Source: Chitinispirillaceae bacterium (GTDB lineage: Bacteria > Fibrobacterota > Chitinivibrionia > Chitinivibrionales > Chitinispirillaceae). From it: a stretch of 64,000 nt of DNA. Within the stretch, counting starts at the first letter, position 1. Every line of letters begins with the position of its first letter. Shown here one piece after another: positions 1 to 7,108 of the stretch. Below the pieces are notes generated by a model, which was not told the DNA's origin, made no database searches, and saw only the letters and a program-made list of their open reading frames with translations. The DNA is taken from positions 1 through 64,000 of the forward strand of contig JAFGDP010000012.1 of the NCBI GenBank assembly GCA_016932075.1, in the 5' to 3' direction. Both the position numbers and the translations under genes were made by a program.

Positions 1-627
1 GGCCTGGTGGGTGACGACGGCCCCACGCATCATGGCGCATTTGATCTTTCGTACCTCCGCTCGGTCCCGGGCGCGATCATTATGGCGCCGTCCAATGAGG
101 AGGAACTCCGCCGGATGCTCTACACCGCTATGGAGTATACGAAAGGACCCTCTTTCATACGGTATCCGCGCGGATGCAGTCCCGTAGCACCGATTGCGAC
201 CCCCTGTAACGCCCTTCATATCGGTGTTCCTGAGATTCGAAGCGAAGGAACCGAGTGCGCCCTTATCGGCATCGGGGATTGCGCCCTTATTGCCCAAGAG
301 GCGGCCGCACTCCTGAAGGAACATACAATAACACCGACCATTGTTGATGCGCGTTTTGCCAAACCGTTGGACCGCAACGCCTACCGCGCGGTCTTTTCGC
401 GACACTCGCACATTATTACACTCGAAAACAATTCGGTGCGCGGGGGATTCGGTTCTGGGGTACTCGAGCTCGCAGCCGATCTGCGCCTGAAAAATATGCC
501 ACGCTTTCTCACCTGTGGCCTCCCGGACCGCTTCATCGAGCACGGTGATATAAAGAAGCTCCTTGCGTCCATCCAACTGGATCCCGCAGGTATCGCAACA
601 AGGGTCCGGGAATTTATCCGGGGATGA
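1..627 (+). CDS. dxs: 1-deoxy-D-xylulose-5-phosphate synthase, C-terminal part (5' end outside window)
   Basis: This enzyme condenses pyruvate and glyceraldehyde-3-phosphate to DXP, the first step of the MEP isoprenoid pathway, in the cytoplasm with thiamine diphosphate. What is visible is the end of the pyrimidine-binding domain (GDDGPTHHGAFDLSYLR, then IMAPSNEEELRRML) and the whole C-terminal transketolase domain with the typical VDARFAKPLD and ENNSVRGGFGSGVLE segments. About 206 of the usual roughly 620 residues are present, because the gene enters from the left edge; it is not truncated biologically as far as can be seen. It ends convergent with the flagellin cluster, with only about 25 bp between the stop codons and no obvious hairpin there. 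Confidence 0.95.
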   Translation, partial: GLVGDDGPTHHGAFDLSYLRSVPGAIIMAPSNEEELRRMLYTAMEYTKGPSFIRYPRGCSPVAPIATPCNALHIGVPEIRSEGTECALIGIGDCALIAQEAAALLKEHTITPTIVDARFAKPLDRNAYRAVFSRHSHIITLENNSVRGGFGSGVLELAADLRLKNMPRFLTCGLPDRFIEHGDIKKLLASIQLDPAGIATRVREFIRG

Positions 628-652
628 CTGCCGCCGTTGACGTTCTTTCCGC

Positions 653-1477
653 TTATTTGCTCTCCACCAGGCTGGCGATGCCGCTCCTGAACATGTTCGC
701 CTGCGCCATCATCGAAACGGTCATGTGCTGGCTTATGTTTTTCTTTACAAGAGACATTATTTCCGCCCCATCGTCGGCCTTTTCCACATTGTCGATGCTG
801 TCCAGGTACCGTATGTTTTTAAGGCTCAGCAGGTTCTGGTGCGACGCGACGGCGTCGCTGTATACCACCGACTTGGCGAGATACGAGGCGGCTCGGTCAA
901 GCTGGCTCTGGAGTGCGGCCTCTTCGGCTGCCTGAGCTCCAATACCGAGCGTGAGACCCGACACGTCGGTCACATCTCCGGCATCGTACGAAATGTCATA
1001 GGTCTGGCTGATGTCACGCGGATCAAGAATGATCGACAGGAGCGGCGTCGACCCGTTGTCCTGCACCAGCTCCCAGCCGTCATAGTACGCGGTATCGATG
1101 GCATCGCTGATCCGCTGCCTGATCACGTTGAACTGGATCTGATCCGCGGTGCGTTCGTCGTCGGTCCGGCCGGGGTCGTAATACTCCTTCATCAGTTCCT
1201 GCATCTTGATCAGGTCCTCGAACACGATGGTGCCCACCTCCTTGGCAGAATCAAGAAGTGCGGCGCCATAGCTCAGCTCCCGCTGCACCTGCTGGTGCCC
1301 TTTTATATCGGCGCGCAACTGATGGACGCGGAAGTAATCGGGAATATTGTCGGAGGGATACTGAAAACGCTTGCCGGTCGCGACACGCACCATGTTGTCG
1401 TTGATCCGGAGCTGGTTTAATTTGTAAATTTCAGAAAGATGCAAGGACGTACTGTTCAATGCGGCTGAAATGAGCAT
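653..1477 (-). CDS. Flagellin-like protein 1 (most divergent of three)
   Basis: Filament protein homologue of 274 residues. The N-terminal flagellin D0/D1 coiled region is recognisable (LNQLRINDNMVRVATGKRF, then a YPSDN segment where flagellins have PSDD) and the C-terminus has the conserved MTVSMMAQANMFRSGI helix. There is almost no variable D2/D3 region between them. The reading frame extends 31 codons further upstream, but the ATG at 1477 has a strong GGGAGG ribosome site at the same spacing as in its two neighbours, so I take that start. It is the last gene of the three-gene cluster and differs most from the other two, for example in an insertion with DPGRTDD. It could be a minor filament subunit or a cap- or hook-proximal flagellin. 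Confidence 0.88.
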   Translation of the reverse strand: MLISAALNSTSLHLSEIYKLNQLRINDNMVRVATGKRFQYPSDNIPDYFRVHQLRADIKGHQQVQRELSYGAALLDSAKEVGTIVFEDLIKMQELMKEYYDPGRTDDERTADQIQFNVIRQRISDAIDTAYYDGWELVQDNGSTPLLSIILDPRDISQTYDISYDAGDVTDVSGLTLGIGAQAAEEAALQSQLDRAASYLAKSVVYSDAVASHQNLLSLKNIRYLDSIDNVEKADDGAEIMSLVKKNISQHMTVSMMAQANMFRSGIASLVESK

Positions 1478-1482
1478 ATCAC

Positions 1483-1513
1483 CCTCCCTTGTGTCGTTGT
1501 TCACATCCCTGTG
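1483..1513 (-). promoter_or_regulatory. Flagellin 1 leader: SD with upstream GGGA-loop hairpin, candidate CsrA site
   Basis: Read on the minus strand, positions 1513-1502 form CACA-GGGA-TGTG, a 4-bp stem with GGGA in the loop. The core ACAGGGATGT matches the CsrA consensus ACARGGAUGU. About 10 nt further on is ACAAGGGAGG (1492-1483), which overlaps the Shine-Dalgarno. Paired GGA sites, one in a hairpin loop and one over the SD, are the known arrangement for CsrA repression of hag flagellin in Bacillus. The sequence match is seen; the regulation is inferred. Confidence 0.55.
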
Positions 1514-1557
1514 TCGCTCATCCCCTGCGGCGCTTCCCCACGCCGCAGGCAGCGACA
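1512..1557 (-). other. Strong intergenic hairpin between flagellins 2 and 1
   Basis: Two nested perfect stems: 1512-1518 pairs with 1551-1557 (7 bp, TGTCGCT/AGCGACA) and 1524-1532 pairs with 1541-1549 (9 bp, CCTGCGGCG/CGCCGCAGG) with an 8-nt loop. There is no T-tract on the minus strand, so it does not look like a standard terminator. An mRNA processing or stability element, or an attenuator that lowers the third gene's expression, would fit better. Confidence 0.6.
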
Positions 1558-1603
1558 GCCCTGTATTCAAGCTACACCGTTAACTCCTGTCTTCCCCCCT
1601 GTC

Positions 1604-2404
1604 TCATAGCGATCCTCCATACAGTTGCGCGGCGTATCCCTGAATAATATTCGCCTGCGCAAGCATGGCTATGGTTGCTTCCTGGCGCACCTGCAGAATG
1701 GTGAGCGCCGACAGCTCCTCGATCTCATCGATATCGGTAATTGCTGAAATGGTGGATTCCTTGCTGGAAATGATCGTGTCCGTAAGATTCAGATGGCGCT
1801 GCAGAAGCGTGGCAAACGACTCCATTTCGGCCACGTAGATCTGCGCGTTGTTGAGCTCGTTCTGAATGTCGCTCGCCGCGGCATTGGCGATATTGCCGAT
1901 TGACGACTGATTCCCGACCGCGGTTGCCTGCACGTCAACCATGAGCGAACTGTTCTCCGGGTTTATTTCGACGCTTGTCAGTGATGCCCCGGCCCGATAT
2001 ACCTGTACAAGGTCGTAATAGGAGTCGTCGATCGTGTCCGCGATGCGCTCAATAGTCGCATCGTATTCCGCTTCATAGGTCGCCTGCTTTACCGCATCGC
2101 CGTCGGCCAGCTCGTAGAGTTCCTGGAGCTCCTTCAACCGGTCGAAATCCTCCGCCAGGTCATTGCCCACCTGGGCGGCATACGTCGCCACTCCCTTGGC
2201 TTCCTCGATGTCCTGTTTGACTTGAAGGTAGGCAGTAATGTCGGTCTGGAGGTCGCTTGCGCGAGCATAACCGGCAAAATCGTCGCTGGGAACGCTGACC
2301 CGCTTGCCCGACGCTATCCGGGCAAGGGAATCCGCTATTGCCTGGTTGTTTGAAGCGTATATTTGTGAAAGGTTGTATACTGCTGGATTGGGTCCGCCGA
2401 TCAT
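1604..2404 (-). CDS. Flagellin-like protein 2
   Basis: Short flagellin of 266 residues, exported by the flagellar type III apparatus and polymerised into the filament. The N-terminal D0/D1 helix shows SLARIASGKRVSVPSDDFAG. The C-terminal D1/D0 helix shows RHLNLTDTIISSKESTIS and ends with ATIAMLAQANIIQGYAAQLY. The hypervariable centre is nearly absent. The ATG at 2404 has GGGAGGGG about 6 nt upstream and the shared ACAAGGGAGG box. It is closest to flagellin 3; the LNLTDTIISSK block is identical in both. It lies between two other flagellins on the same strand, separated by about 145 and 125 bp that contain hairpins and no recognisable promoter, so co-transcription is likely. Confidence 0.93.
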   Translation of the reverse strand: MIGGPNPAVYNLSQIYASNNQAIADSLARIASGKRVSVPSDDFAGYARASDLQTDITAYLQVKQDIEEAKGVATYAAQVGNDLAEDFDRLKELQELYELADGDAVKQATYEAEYDATIERIADTIDDSYYDLVQVYRAGASLTSVEINPENSSLMVDVQATAVGNQSSIGNIANAAASDIQNELNNAQIYVAEMESFATLLQRHLNLTDTIISSKESTISAITDIDEIEELSALTILQVRQEATIAMLAQANIIQGYAAQLYGGSL

Positions 2405-2491
2405 AGACCCCTCCCTTGTTTCCGTTTCCCTGGTTTTCGCTTCGGTACCGGAGCTTCCCGTTCCGCGTACCAGCGTTCCGTCCCTGGTTAC

Positions 2492-2520
2492 GGGGAAGAG
2501 GAGCGCTGCTCCTCATCCCC
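2492..2520 (-). other. Intergenic hairpin between flagellins 3 and 2
   Basis: Positions 2492-2496 pair with 2516-2520 and 2498-2504 with 2508-2514, giving 12 base pairs with one A/A mismatch and a 3-nt loop. A weaker 6-bp hairpin (2531-2536 with 2542-2547) lies at the end of flagellin 3. No U-tract follows on the coding strand. This resembles the 2-to-1 junction and suggests the cluster's transcripts are processed or partly attenuated between genes. Confidence 0.55.
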
Positions 2521-2550
2521 CTGATATCACCTCCGTGTTAAACGGAGCGC

Positions 2551-3336
2551 TTACATGAACAAACGGGCGAGCGACGCCTGCGACACGTTCGCCTGCGACA
2601 TCATTGCCACCGATGCCGCGGTACGCACCTGCAGGTTGGTCACGTTCGCCATTTCCTCGACTTCGTCAACGTCAACCAGCGCCGATATGGTCGCGTTCTT
2701 GCTTGAAATGATCGTATCGGTCAGGTTGAGATGGCGGTTGAGCACATTGCTGAACGATTCCATCTCCGCCAGATAGGTATTAGCGTTGTTGATCTCGTTC
2801 TGGATCGCGGTCGTGGACACGTTGGCGATGTTGTTTACTGCGGTTTCATCACCAATCGCTGTTGTCGTTACGTTGACCTCCAGAGAGGTGTTCTCGGTAT
2901 TCACCGCAACCGCGGTCAATGATCCTGACGCATACACCTGTGTATCGTCATAATAGGCGTTTGACTTCAAGTCGCCGATTCTATCGACAATCGTATCGAA
3001 CTCCGCCTGATAGGCTGCCTGCTTGTCGGTATCAGAGGTCTGCCCGTACAGGTCGGCAAGCTCCTTCATGCGGGTAAGGTCCTCGACAATGTCGTTACCC
3101 ACGCCCTTGCCGTAATCTACGAGCGCCTTGGCGTCCACGAGGTCCTGCTTGATGTTCTCATAGCCCGCCACATCGGTCCGCAGTCCCGAAGCCCTGATCC
3201 AGGCGGCAAAATCGTCACCCGGATTCGCGACCCGTTTACCTGTGGCGATTTTCGCCATGCTGTCGGCGAGTGACGATCCGGTCGCCGTGTAAATGTTGGA
3301 AAGCAGAGAAGCAATGGAAGTGTTGGTATTGATCAT
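2551..3336 (-). CDS. Flagellin-like protein 3, promoter-proximal (probable main filament subunit)
   Basis: Flagellin of 261 residues. The N-terminal helix carries SMAKIATGKRVANPGDDFAAW and the C-terminal region carries RHLNLTDTIISSKNATIS and ASVAMMSQANVSQASLARLF. It is a minimal flagellin made almost entirely of D0/D1. It is the first gene after the sigma-28 promoter at 3463-3437 and so is probably the most expressed of the three. The start at 3336 has GGGAGG 5-6 nt upstream. The leader (about 100 nt) carries a CsrA-like hairpin. The minimal size leaves D1 as the only surface for O-glycosylation, which is notable next to the GT41-like gene that diverges from it. Confidence 0.95.
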   Translation of the reverse strand: MINTNTSIASLLSNIYTATGSSLADSMAKIATGKRVANPGDDFAAWIRASGLRTDVAGYENIKQDLVDAKALVDYGKGVGNDIVEDLTRMKELADLYGQTSDTDKQAAYQAEFDTIVDRIGDLKSNAYYDDTQVYASGSLTAVAVNTENTSLEVNVTTTAIGDETAVNNIANVSTTAIQNEINNANTYLAEMESFSNVLNRHLNLTDTIISSKNATISALVDVDEVEEMANVTNLQVRTAASVAMMSQANVSQASLARLFM

Positions 3337-3340
3337 ACTT

Positions 3341-3372
3341 CCTCCCTTGTGTTGAGTTTGACATCCATGTCA
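3341..3372 (-). promoter_or_regulatory. Flagellin 3 leader: UGGA-loop hairpin plus SD box, candidate CsrA site
   Basis: On the minus strand 3372-3359 reads TGACA-TGGA-TGTCA, a perfect 5-bp stem with GGA in a tetraloop, containing ACATGGATGT (one change from ACARGGAUGU). ACAAGGGAGG (3350-3341) overlaps the ribosome site about 9 nt downstream. The layout is the same as at flagellin 1. Binding by CsrA/RsmA is inferred; neither csrA nor fliW is in the window. Confidence 0.6.
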
Positions 3373-3436
3373 CCCGGTCAGAGCTTCCCGGTACTGCCGG
3401 TGACGTTTTTTCAGGGCGCCTTATGCCCTGATAATT

Positions 3437-3463
3437 GTATCGGCGCATTCCGGATAAACTTTA
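3437..3463 (-). promoter_or_regulatory. Sigma-28 (FliA) promoter of the flagellin cluster
   Basis: On the minus strand TAAAG starts at 3463, followed by a 15-nt spacing from TAAA to GCCGATAC (3444-3437). The consensus is TAAAGTTT-N11-GCCGATAA; TAAAGTTT is exact and seven of eight positions of the -10 match. It sits about 100 nt upstream of flagellin 3, the first gene of the cluster. Confidence 0.85.
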
Positions 3464-3503
3464 GCATTTTTTTTACCGTTCACCTAACTGATTATGCGAT
3501 ATA

Positions 3504-3532
3504 TTGTTTTTATTGCCCATAAACCGTATAAT
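3504..3532 (+). promoter_or_regulatory. Sigma-70-type promoter of the GT41-like gene
   Basis: TTGTTT (3504-3509), a 17-nt spacer and an exact TATAAT (3527-3532). The -10 lies 33 nt upstream of the GTG start of the glycosyltransferase. The -35 matches at only three of six positions. Confidence 0.55.
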
Positions 3533-3565
3533 CTGGGAAAAATCCAATGAGCGAGCGGTAATCCT

Positions 3566-5359
3566 GTGAACACAACGACCTCATCAGCCAAGCCTCAGAA
3601 ACTACTGGAATTCTCGCGTCGAGAATGGCTTGCCATGTTCGTAAAAGGCGAGCATGAGAAGCTTTGCCAGGAGTTTGTACGGTGCCTGGACCATTTCACC
3701 AAAACCTATTACAGGAACCTTACGGCCGATGTCAGGGCCCTGATCAATGACTTTGTCGAATCGTTCCTCTATTTTTTCTGCCACCCGGATTTCAACCTGC
3801 CACGGAATTTCGTCCAATCAATGCTCGGTTTTCACGCAACGATCGCCAATCTAGCCGCCATATCCGACTTCGGGACAACCACTCCCTGGGTGGTGCGGCT
3901 GGCGCGTAAAAAAGAGAATTACTATAAACTGCTTACGCTCTATAACGTCCGCTGCCGGATCGACATCAATCCATCGCTCTTTTTTGAAATAAACGAATTC
4001 TTCGGATCAGAATGGTGGACCTTCTACTGGCTTTCGGCGCCCGCGTTCTGCATTCGGTCAACACACGAACGGATCCGCAGCCATTTGAACGCTTTGGACC
4101 ATAGGTTCATGGTTTTCGGCGCAAACGCGCGTGCCAGCTATTTTCCGGTCACCTACGTGGCGCCAGAGAGCGAGCAAACCATAAAAAAACGGCTGAACCG
4201 GCTCGTATCGACTGCCTTTTCAAATGTGAAGATCGCCAACGCACCTAATCCGAGCAAAATCGCGCTCATCAGCGACCGCTGGTACCGGTCGGCCGTGTAC
4301 ACGAGCCTTTCACCCCTGATACGGTCGCTTAAGGGACACTACGACATCACGCTGGTGAATTTCGGCGGGGACGAAGAGATCATCATGGACCGCGAGATGT
4401 TCAGCCGCATCATCACGATCCAAATGAAGGGACACGAGATGGACCTGAACGCGCTGCAGAACAATGAGTGGAGCGCGGTCATCTATCCCGACATCGGCAT
4501 GAACCCGGAAAGCATCTATCTCGCGAATATTCGGATCGCGCCGGTGCAGATCATGATGTACGGCCACCCGACCAGCACCTGGGGATCGAAAATCGATTAT
4601 TTCATCGGCGGCAGGAAAGTCGAAGACCTTGCCGAAGCGCAAGAAAATTACGGGGAACGGCTGGTGGTGATCCCCGGAATGGGCGTCTATCCGGTATACC
4701 CGGACGATTTCACGGCCCCGGCCGATCCGCCCCAAGAGGACCCCCTTCTGATCAACTGCGGCTGGACCGCGCAGAAGGTCTCGTATCCGCTTCTCGAAGC
4801 GCTGCAGGAGATCCTTATACAGGCGGATAAGCACGTCGTGTTCCAGATCTTTCCGGGGGGCGGGGTATCGCATTACAACGGATTCATACCTTTTGTAAAA
4901 GACATCCATTCCATGCTCGGGGCCGACCATGTGCGCGTCGCGTCCAACATGCCCCGGCTCGCCTACCTTGCCGAACTATGCAAAGGCGCCTTTTCTCTCG
5001 ACTCCTACCCCTTCGGCGGCTTCAACTCGATCATTGATCCGCTCTATCTGAAAAAACCGGTCATCGCATGGGAGACCGGCAGGGCCTACAGCCGTTTTGC
5101 CTCGGCCACGCTTGAGATCATCGGCATGCAGGAGCTTATCGCGCGGAACCGGGACGAGTATATTGAAAAAACAGTGCGCCTGATCAACGATGACGGGTAC
5201 AGAAAAGCAATGACCGGCAAGGTCGCTGCCGTGGACCTCAAAGCCGCGTTCGCGCAGCATGAGAATCCGGCCTATTTCCGGAAAGCGATCGCCTCCCTGA
5301 TCGAAAACCACCAGCAATTGTCAGCGGAGGGATCGCGGAAACCAATTATCATCGAATAA
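3566..5359 (+). CDS. SPINDLY/OGT-like glycosyltransferase (GT41-type catalytic domain), probable flagellin glycosyltransferase
   Basis: A 597-residue protein. The first half has no recognised domain. From about residue 230 it resembles the two Rossmann lobes of bacterial O-GlcNAc-transferase/SPINDLY proteins: an APVQIMMYGHPTSTWG-IDYFIGG segment, a NYGERLVVIPGMGV segment, and a C-terminal lobe with DPLYLKKPVIAWETGRAYSRFASA. Family knowledge: such enzymes put a single sugar on Ser/Thr from a nucleotide sugar. No clear TPR units are visible, unlike eukaryotic OGT. The start is a GTG with a weak ribosome site; the ATG at 3547 in another frame stops at once. It diverges from the flagellin cluster, so filament O-glycosylation is the natural inference. 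Confidence 0.78.
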   Translation: MNTTTSSAKPQKLLEFSRREWLAMFVKGEHEKLCQEFVRCLDHFTKTYYRNLTADVRALINDFVESFLYFFCHPDFNLPRNFVQSMLGFHATIANLAAISDFGTTTPWVVRLARKKENYYKLLTLYNVRCRIDINPSLFFEINEFFGSEWWTFYWLSAPAFCIRSTHERIRSHLNALDHRFMVFGANARASYFPVTYVAPESEQTIKKRLNRLVSTAFSNVKIANAPNPSKIALISDRWYRSAVYTSLSPLIRSLKGHYDITLVNFGGDEEIIMDREMFSRIITIQMKGHEMDLNALQNNEWSAVIYPDIGMNPESIYLANIRIAPVQIMMYGHPTSTWGSKIDYFIGGRKVEDLAEAQENYGERLVVIPGMGVYPVYPDDFTAPADPPQEDPLLINCGWTAQKVSYPLLEALQEILIQADKHVVFQIFPGGGVSHYNGFIPFVKDIHSMLGADHVRVASNMPRLAYLAELCKGAFSLDSYPFGGFNSIIDPLYLKKPVIAWETGRAYSRFASATLEIIGMQELIARNRDEYIEKTVRLINDDGYRKAMTGKVAAVDLKAAFAQHENPAYFRKAIASLIENHQQLSAEGSRKPIIIE

Positions 5360-5441
5360 CATCCGCGCATTGCCCCCACGGCCTCCCGACTAACCGGTTA
5401 CCATTTCCATATGGTCTCCTGTCAACCACAACGAAAACCGC

Positions 5442-5468
5442 TCAAGTTTTTCCGAGATATGCCGATAA
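5442..5468 (+). promoter_or_regulatory. Second sigma-28 promoter, upstream of the radical SAM gene
   Basis: TCAAGTTT begins at 5442 and an exact GCCGATAA lies at 5461-5468, with 15 nt between TCAA and the -10. TCAAG is a frequent variant of the sigma-28 -35 TAAAG. The promoter points at the B12-radical SAM gene 120 nt downstream, which would make that gene a member of the late flagellar regulon. Confidence 0.75.
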
Positions 5469-5495
5469 TAATAAAGGAGATGTTTTATTCATTCG

Positions 5496-5519
5496 GGGCG
5501 CAGATGATGGGGTGCGCCC
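5496..5519 (+). other. Leader hairpin before the radical SAM gene
   Basis: GGGCGCA (5496-5502) pairs with TGCGCCC (5513-5519) around a 10-nt loop that contains GATGATGGGG. It lies between the sigma-28 -10 element and the start codon. No T-tract follows, so a translational or stability role is more likely than termination. Confidence 0.4.
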
Positions 5520-5588
5520 TGTAATGACAACACGGCACAGAAGGGATTCTCCTTCGCGCACGCACCATTATGCCGAAAGCAAGGACGC

Positions 5589-7106
5589 ATGGGATTTGAA
5601 AAAAGCAACTCGATCGGGCTCATTATTCCCCCGTCGGTTTTCCTTCTGGACGAACGGGTATTCGCCAGCCTCGGCATCCTCAAAGTGGCTGCGGTCCTCG
5701 AACAGGCCGGACATGAGGTGGAGGTCCTGGACCTCTCCGGGATTGTCAACTACGAAACAGCGTTGCAGGATTACCTTGCCGCCTCTTCCTGCAGTGCGTT
5801 CGGCATCACCGCCACAACGCCGCAATTTCCGCAGGTATCGATCATACTGCGCATTATCAGAACGTACCGGCCTGACGCCCGCGTGATCCTCGGCGGTCCT
5901 CATGTGACCCTTATTCATACCGCGGCACGCAAGGAGCTGGCGCGCGGCAGGGAAGGACGGGCGGTCAAGGCGCTGCGGTCGCTCGAGAGCGATTTCGACG
6001 TCCTCGTGAGCGGCGACGGTGAGAAAGCGGTCTTTGTTGCGCTCGACGACGATCCGCCCGCGCTCGTTGACGCAAACGAACTCACATCCCCGCTGTTCCT
6101 CACGCGCGCCGAATACGAACGCTCGCCGCTCCCGGCCCGCCACCTCCTCGACCTGCACAGCTACCACTACACCATTGACGGCCACCGCGCGACCAGCATC
6201 ATCGGCCAGCTGGGATGTCCGTTCTCGTGCGGCTTCTGCGGGGGCAGGGAATCTCCCTGCCTGCGGGTGGTACGCAACAGGAGCACGCAGAGCGTGCTCA
6301 ATGAAATCGAGACGATTTACCGGGAGTACGGATTCACCGGATACATGTTCTACGACGACGAGCTTAACGTTAATCCGCGCTTCATGGAGCTGATCGAGGG
6401 GCTGATACGTTTACAGATTCGACTTGATTGCACATTCCATTTTCGCGGATTCGTCAAGGCCGAGCTTTTCACCCGGCGCCACGCCGAGGCACTGTATGCC
6501 GCCGGATTCCGCTGGATATTATCCGGCTTTGAAACCGGTTCGTCGCGCATGCTGGTGAACATCAACAAGCGCGCCACCAGGGAGGACAATAGCCGCTGCA
6601 TCGAAATCGCCCACGAATTCAAGCTCAAGGTCAAGGCGCTCATGTCCATCGGCCATCCCGGCGAATCGCCTGCTACCATTGCCAAGACCCGCGACTGGCT
6701 GCTCCAGGTCAAACCCGATGACGCGGACATTACGATCATCACGCCGTATCCGGGCACCTCATACTACGACCGCGCCCTGCCGCTCCCGGGAACAAAGGAC
6801 ACCTGGGTGTACACCGTGCCCGCGACCGGCGACAAGCTCTACTGCCGGGATATCGATTACGGTACGGTCGCTGCGTTCTACAAAGGCGATCCCGGCGAAG
6901 GATATCGCGCCCTGACCTCTACCGATTACCTGTCGTCGCAGGACCTGGTCACCATGCGAAGCGAAATGGAACGCGAGGTGCGTGCCGCGCTTCATCTAGG
7001 CGACCTGACCGGCACTCCGGCGCTGCGGTATGAACACTCCATGGGGCAGATGGGTGAGATTCCTCCGTACATTCTCCGTTCCAGCCTGGCGCACGCAACG
7101 GCGTAA
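5589..7106 (+). CDS. B12-binding-type radical SAM protein
   Basis: A 505-residue enzyme. The N-terminal Rossmann-like cobalamin-binding-type domain (about 10-150) has LGILKVAAVLEQAGHEVEVLDL and LGGPHVT, without the DxHxxG His ligand. The radical SAM core (about 200-420) has the cluster motif C210-x3-C214-x2-C217 (GCPFSCGFCGG). Such proteins usually perform methylations or carbon-skeleton chemistry on unactivated carbons. The start has AAGGA at good spacing. It stands alone between the GT41-like gene and a convergent GT4 gene, behind a sigma-28 promoter. I infer a role in modifying the flagellin or its sugar, but no substrate motif is visible; a lipid or bacteriocin target cannot be excluded. 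Confidence 0.85.
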   Translation: MGFEKSNSIGLIIPPSVFLLDERVFASLGILKVAAVLEQAGHEVEVLDLSGIVNYETALQDYLAASSCSAFGITATTPQFPQVSIILRIIRTYRPDARVILGGPHVTLIHTAARKELARGREGRAVKALRSLESDFDVLVSGDGEKAVFVALDDDPPALVDANELTSPLFLTRAEYERSPLPARHLLDLHSYHYTIDGHRATSIIGQLGCPFSCGFCGGRESPCLRVVRNRSTQSVLNEIETIYREYGFTGYMFYDDELNVNPRFMELIEGLIRLQIRLDCTFHFRGFVKAELFTRRHAEALYAAGFRWILSGFETGSSRMLVNINKRATREDNSRCIEIAHEFKLKVKALMSIGHPGESPATIAKTRDWLLQVKPDDADITIITPYPGTSYYDRALPLPGTKDTWVYTVPATGDKLYCRDIDYGTVAAFYKGDPGEGYRALTSTDYLSSQDLVTMRSEMEREVRAALHLGDLTGTPALRYEHSMGQMGEIPPYILRSSLAHATA

Positions 7107-7108
7107 AC

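Noticed and set aside
263..289. Sigma-28-like GCCGATAA with TAAG at 15 nt on the minus strand
   Set aside because: It lies inside dxs, downstream of the flagellins, with no gene to serve in the right direction, and the -35 is a mismatch.
725..1420. A 231-codon frame on the plus strand opposite flagellin 1
   Set aside because: It is the antisense shadow of a real flagellin gene, with no ribosome site and no recognisable motif.
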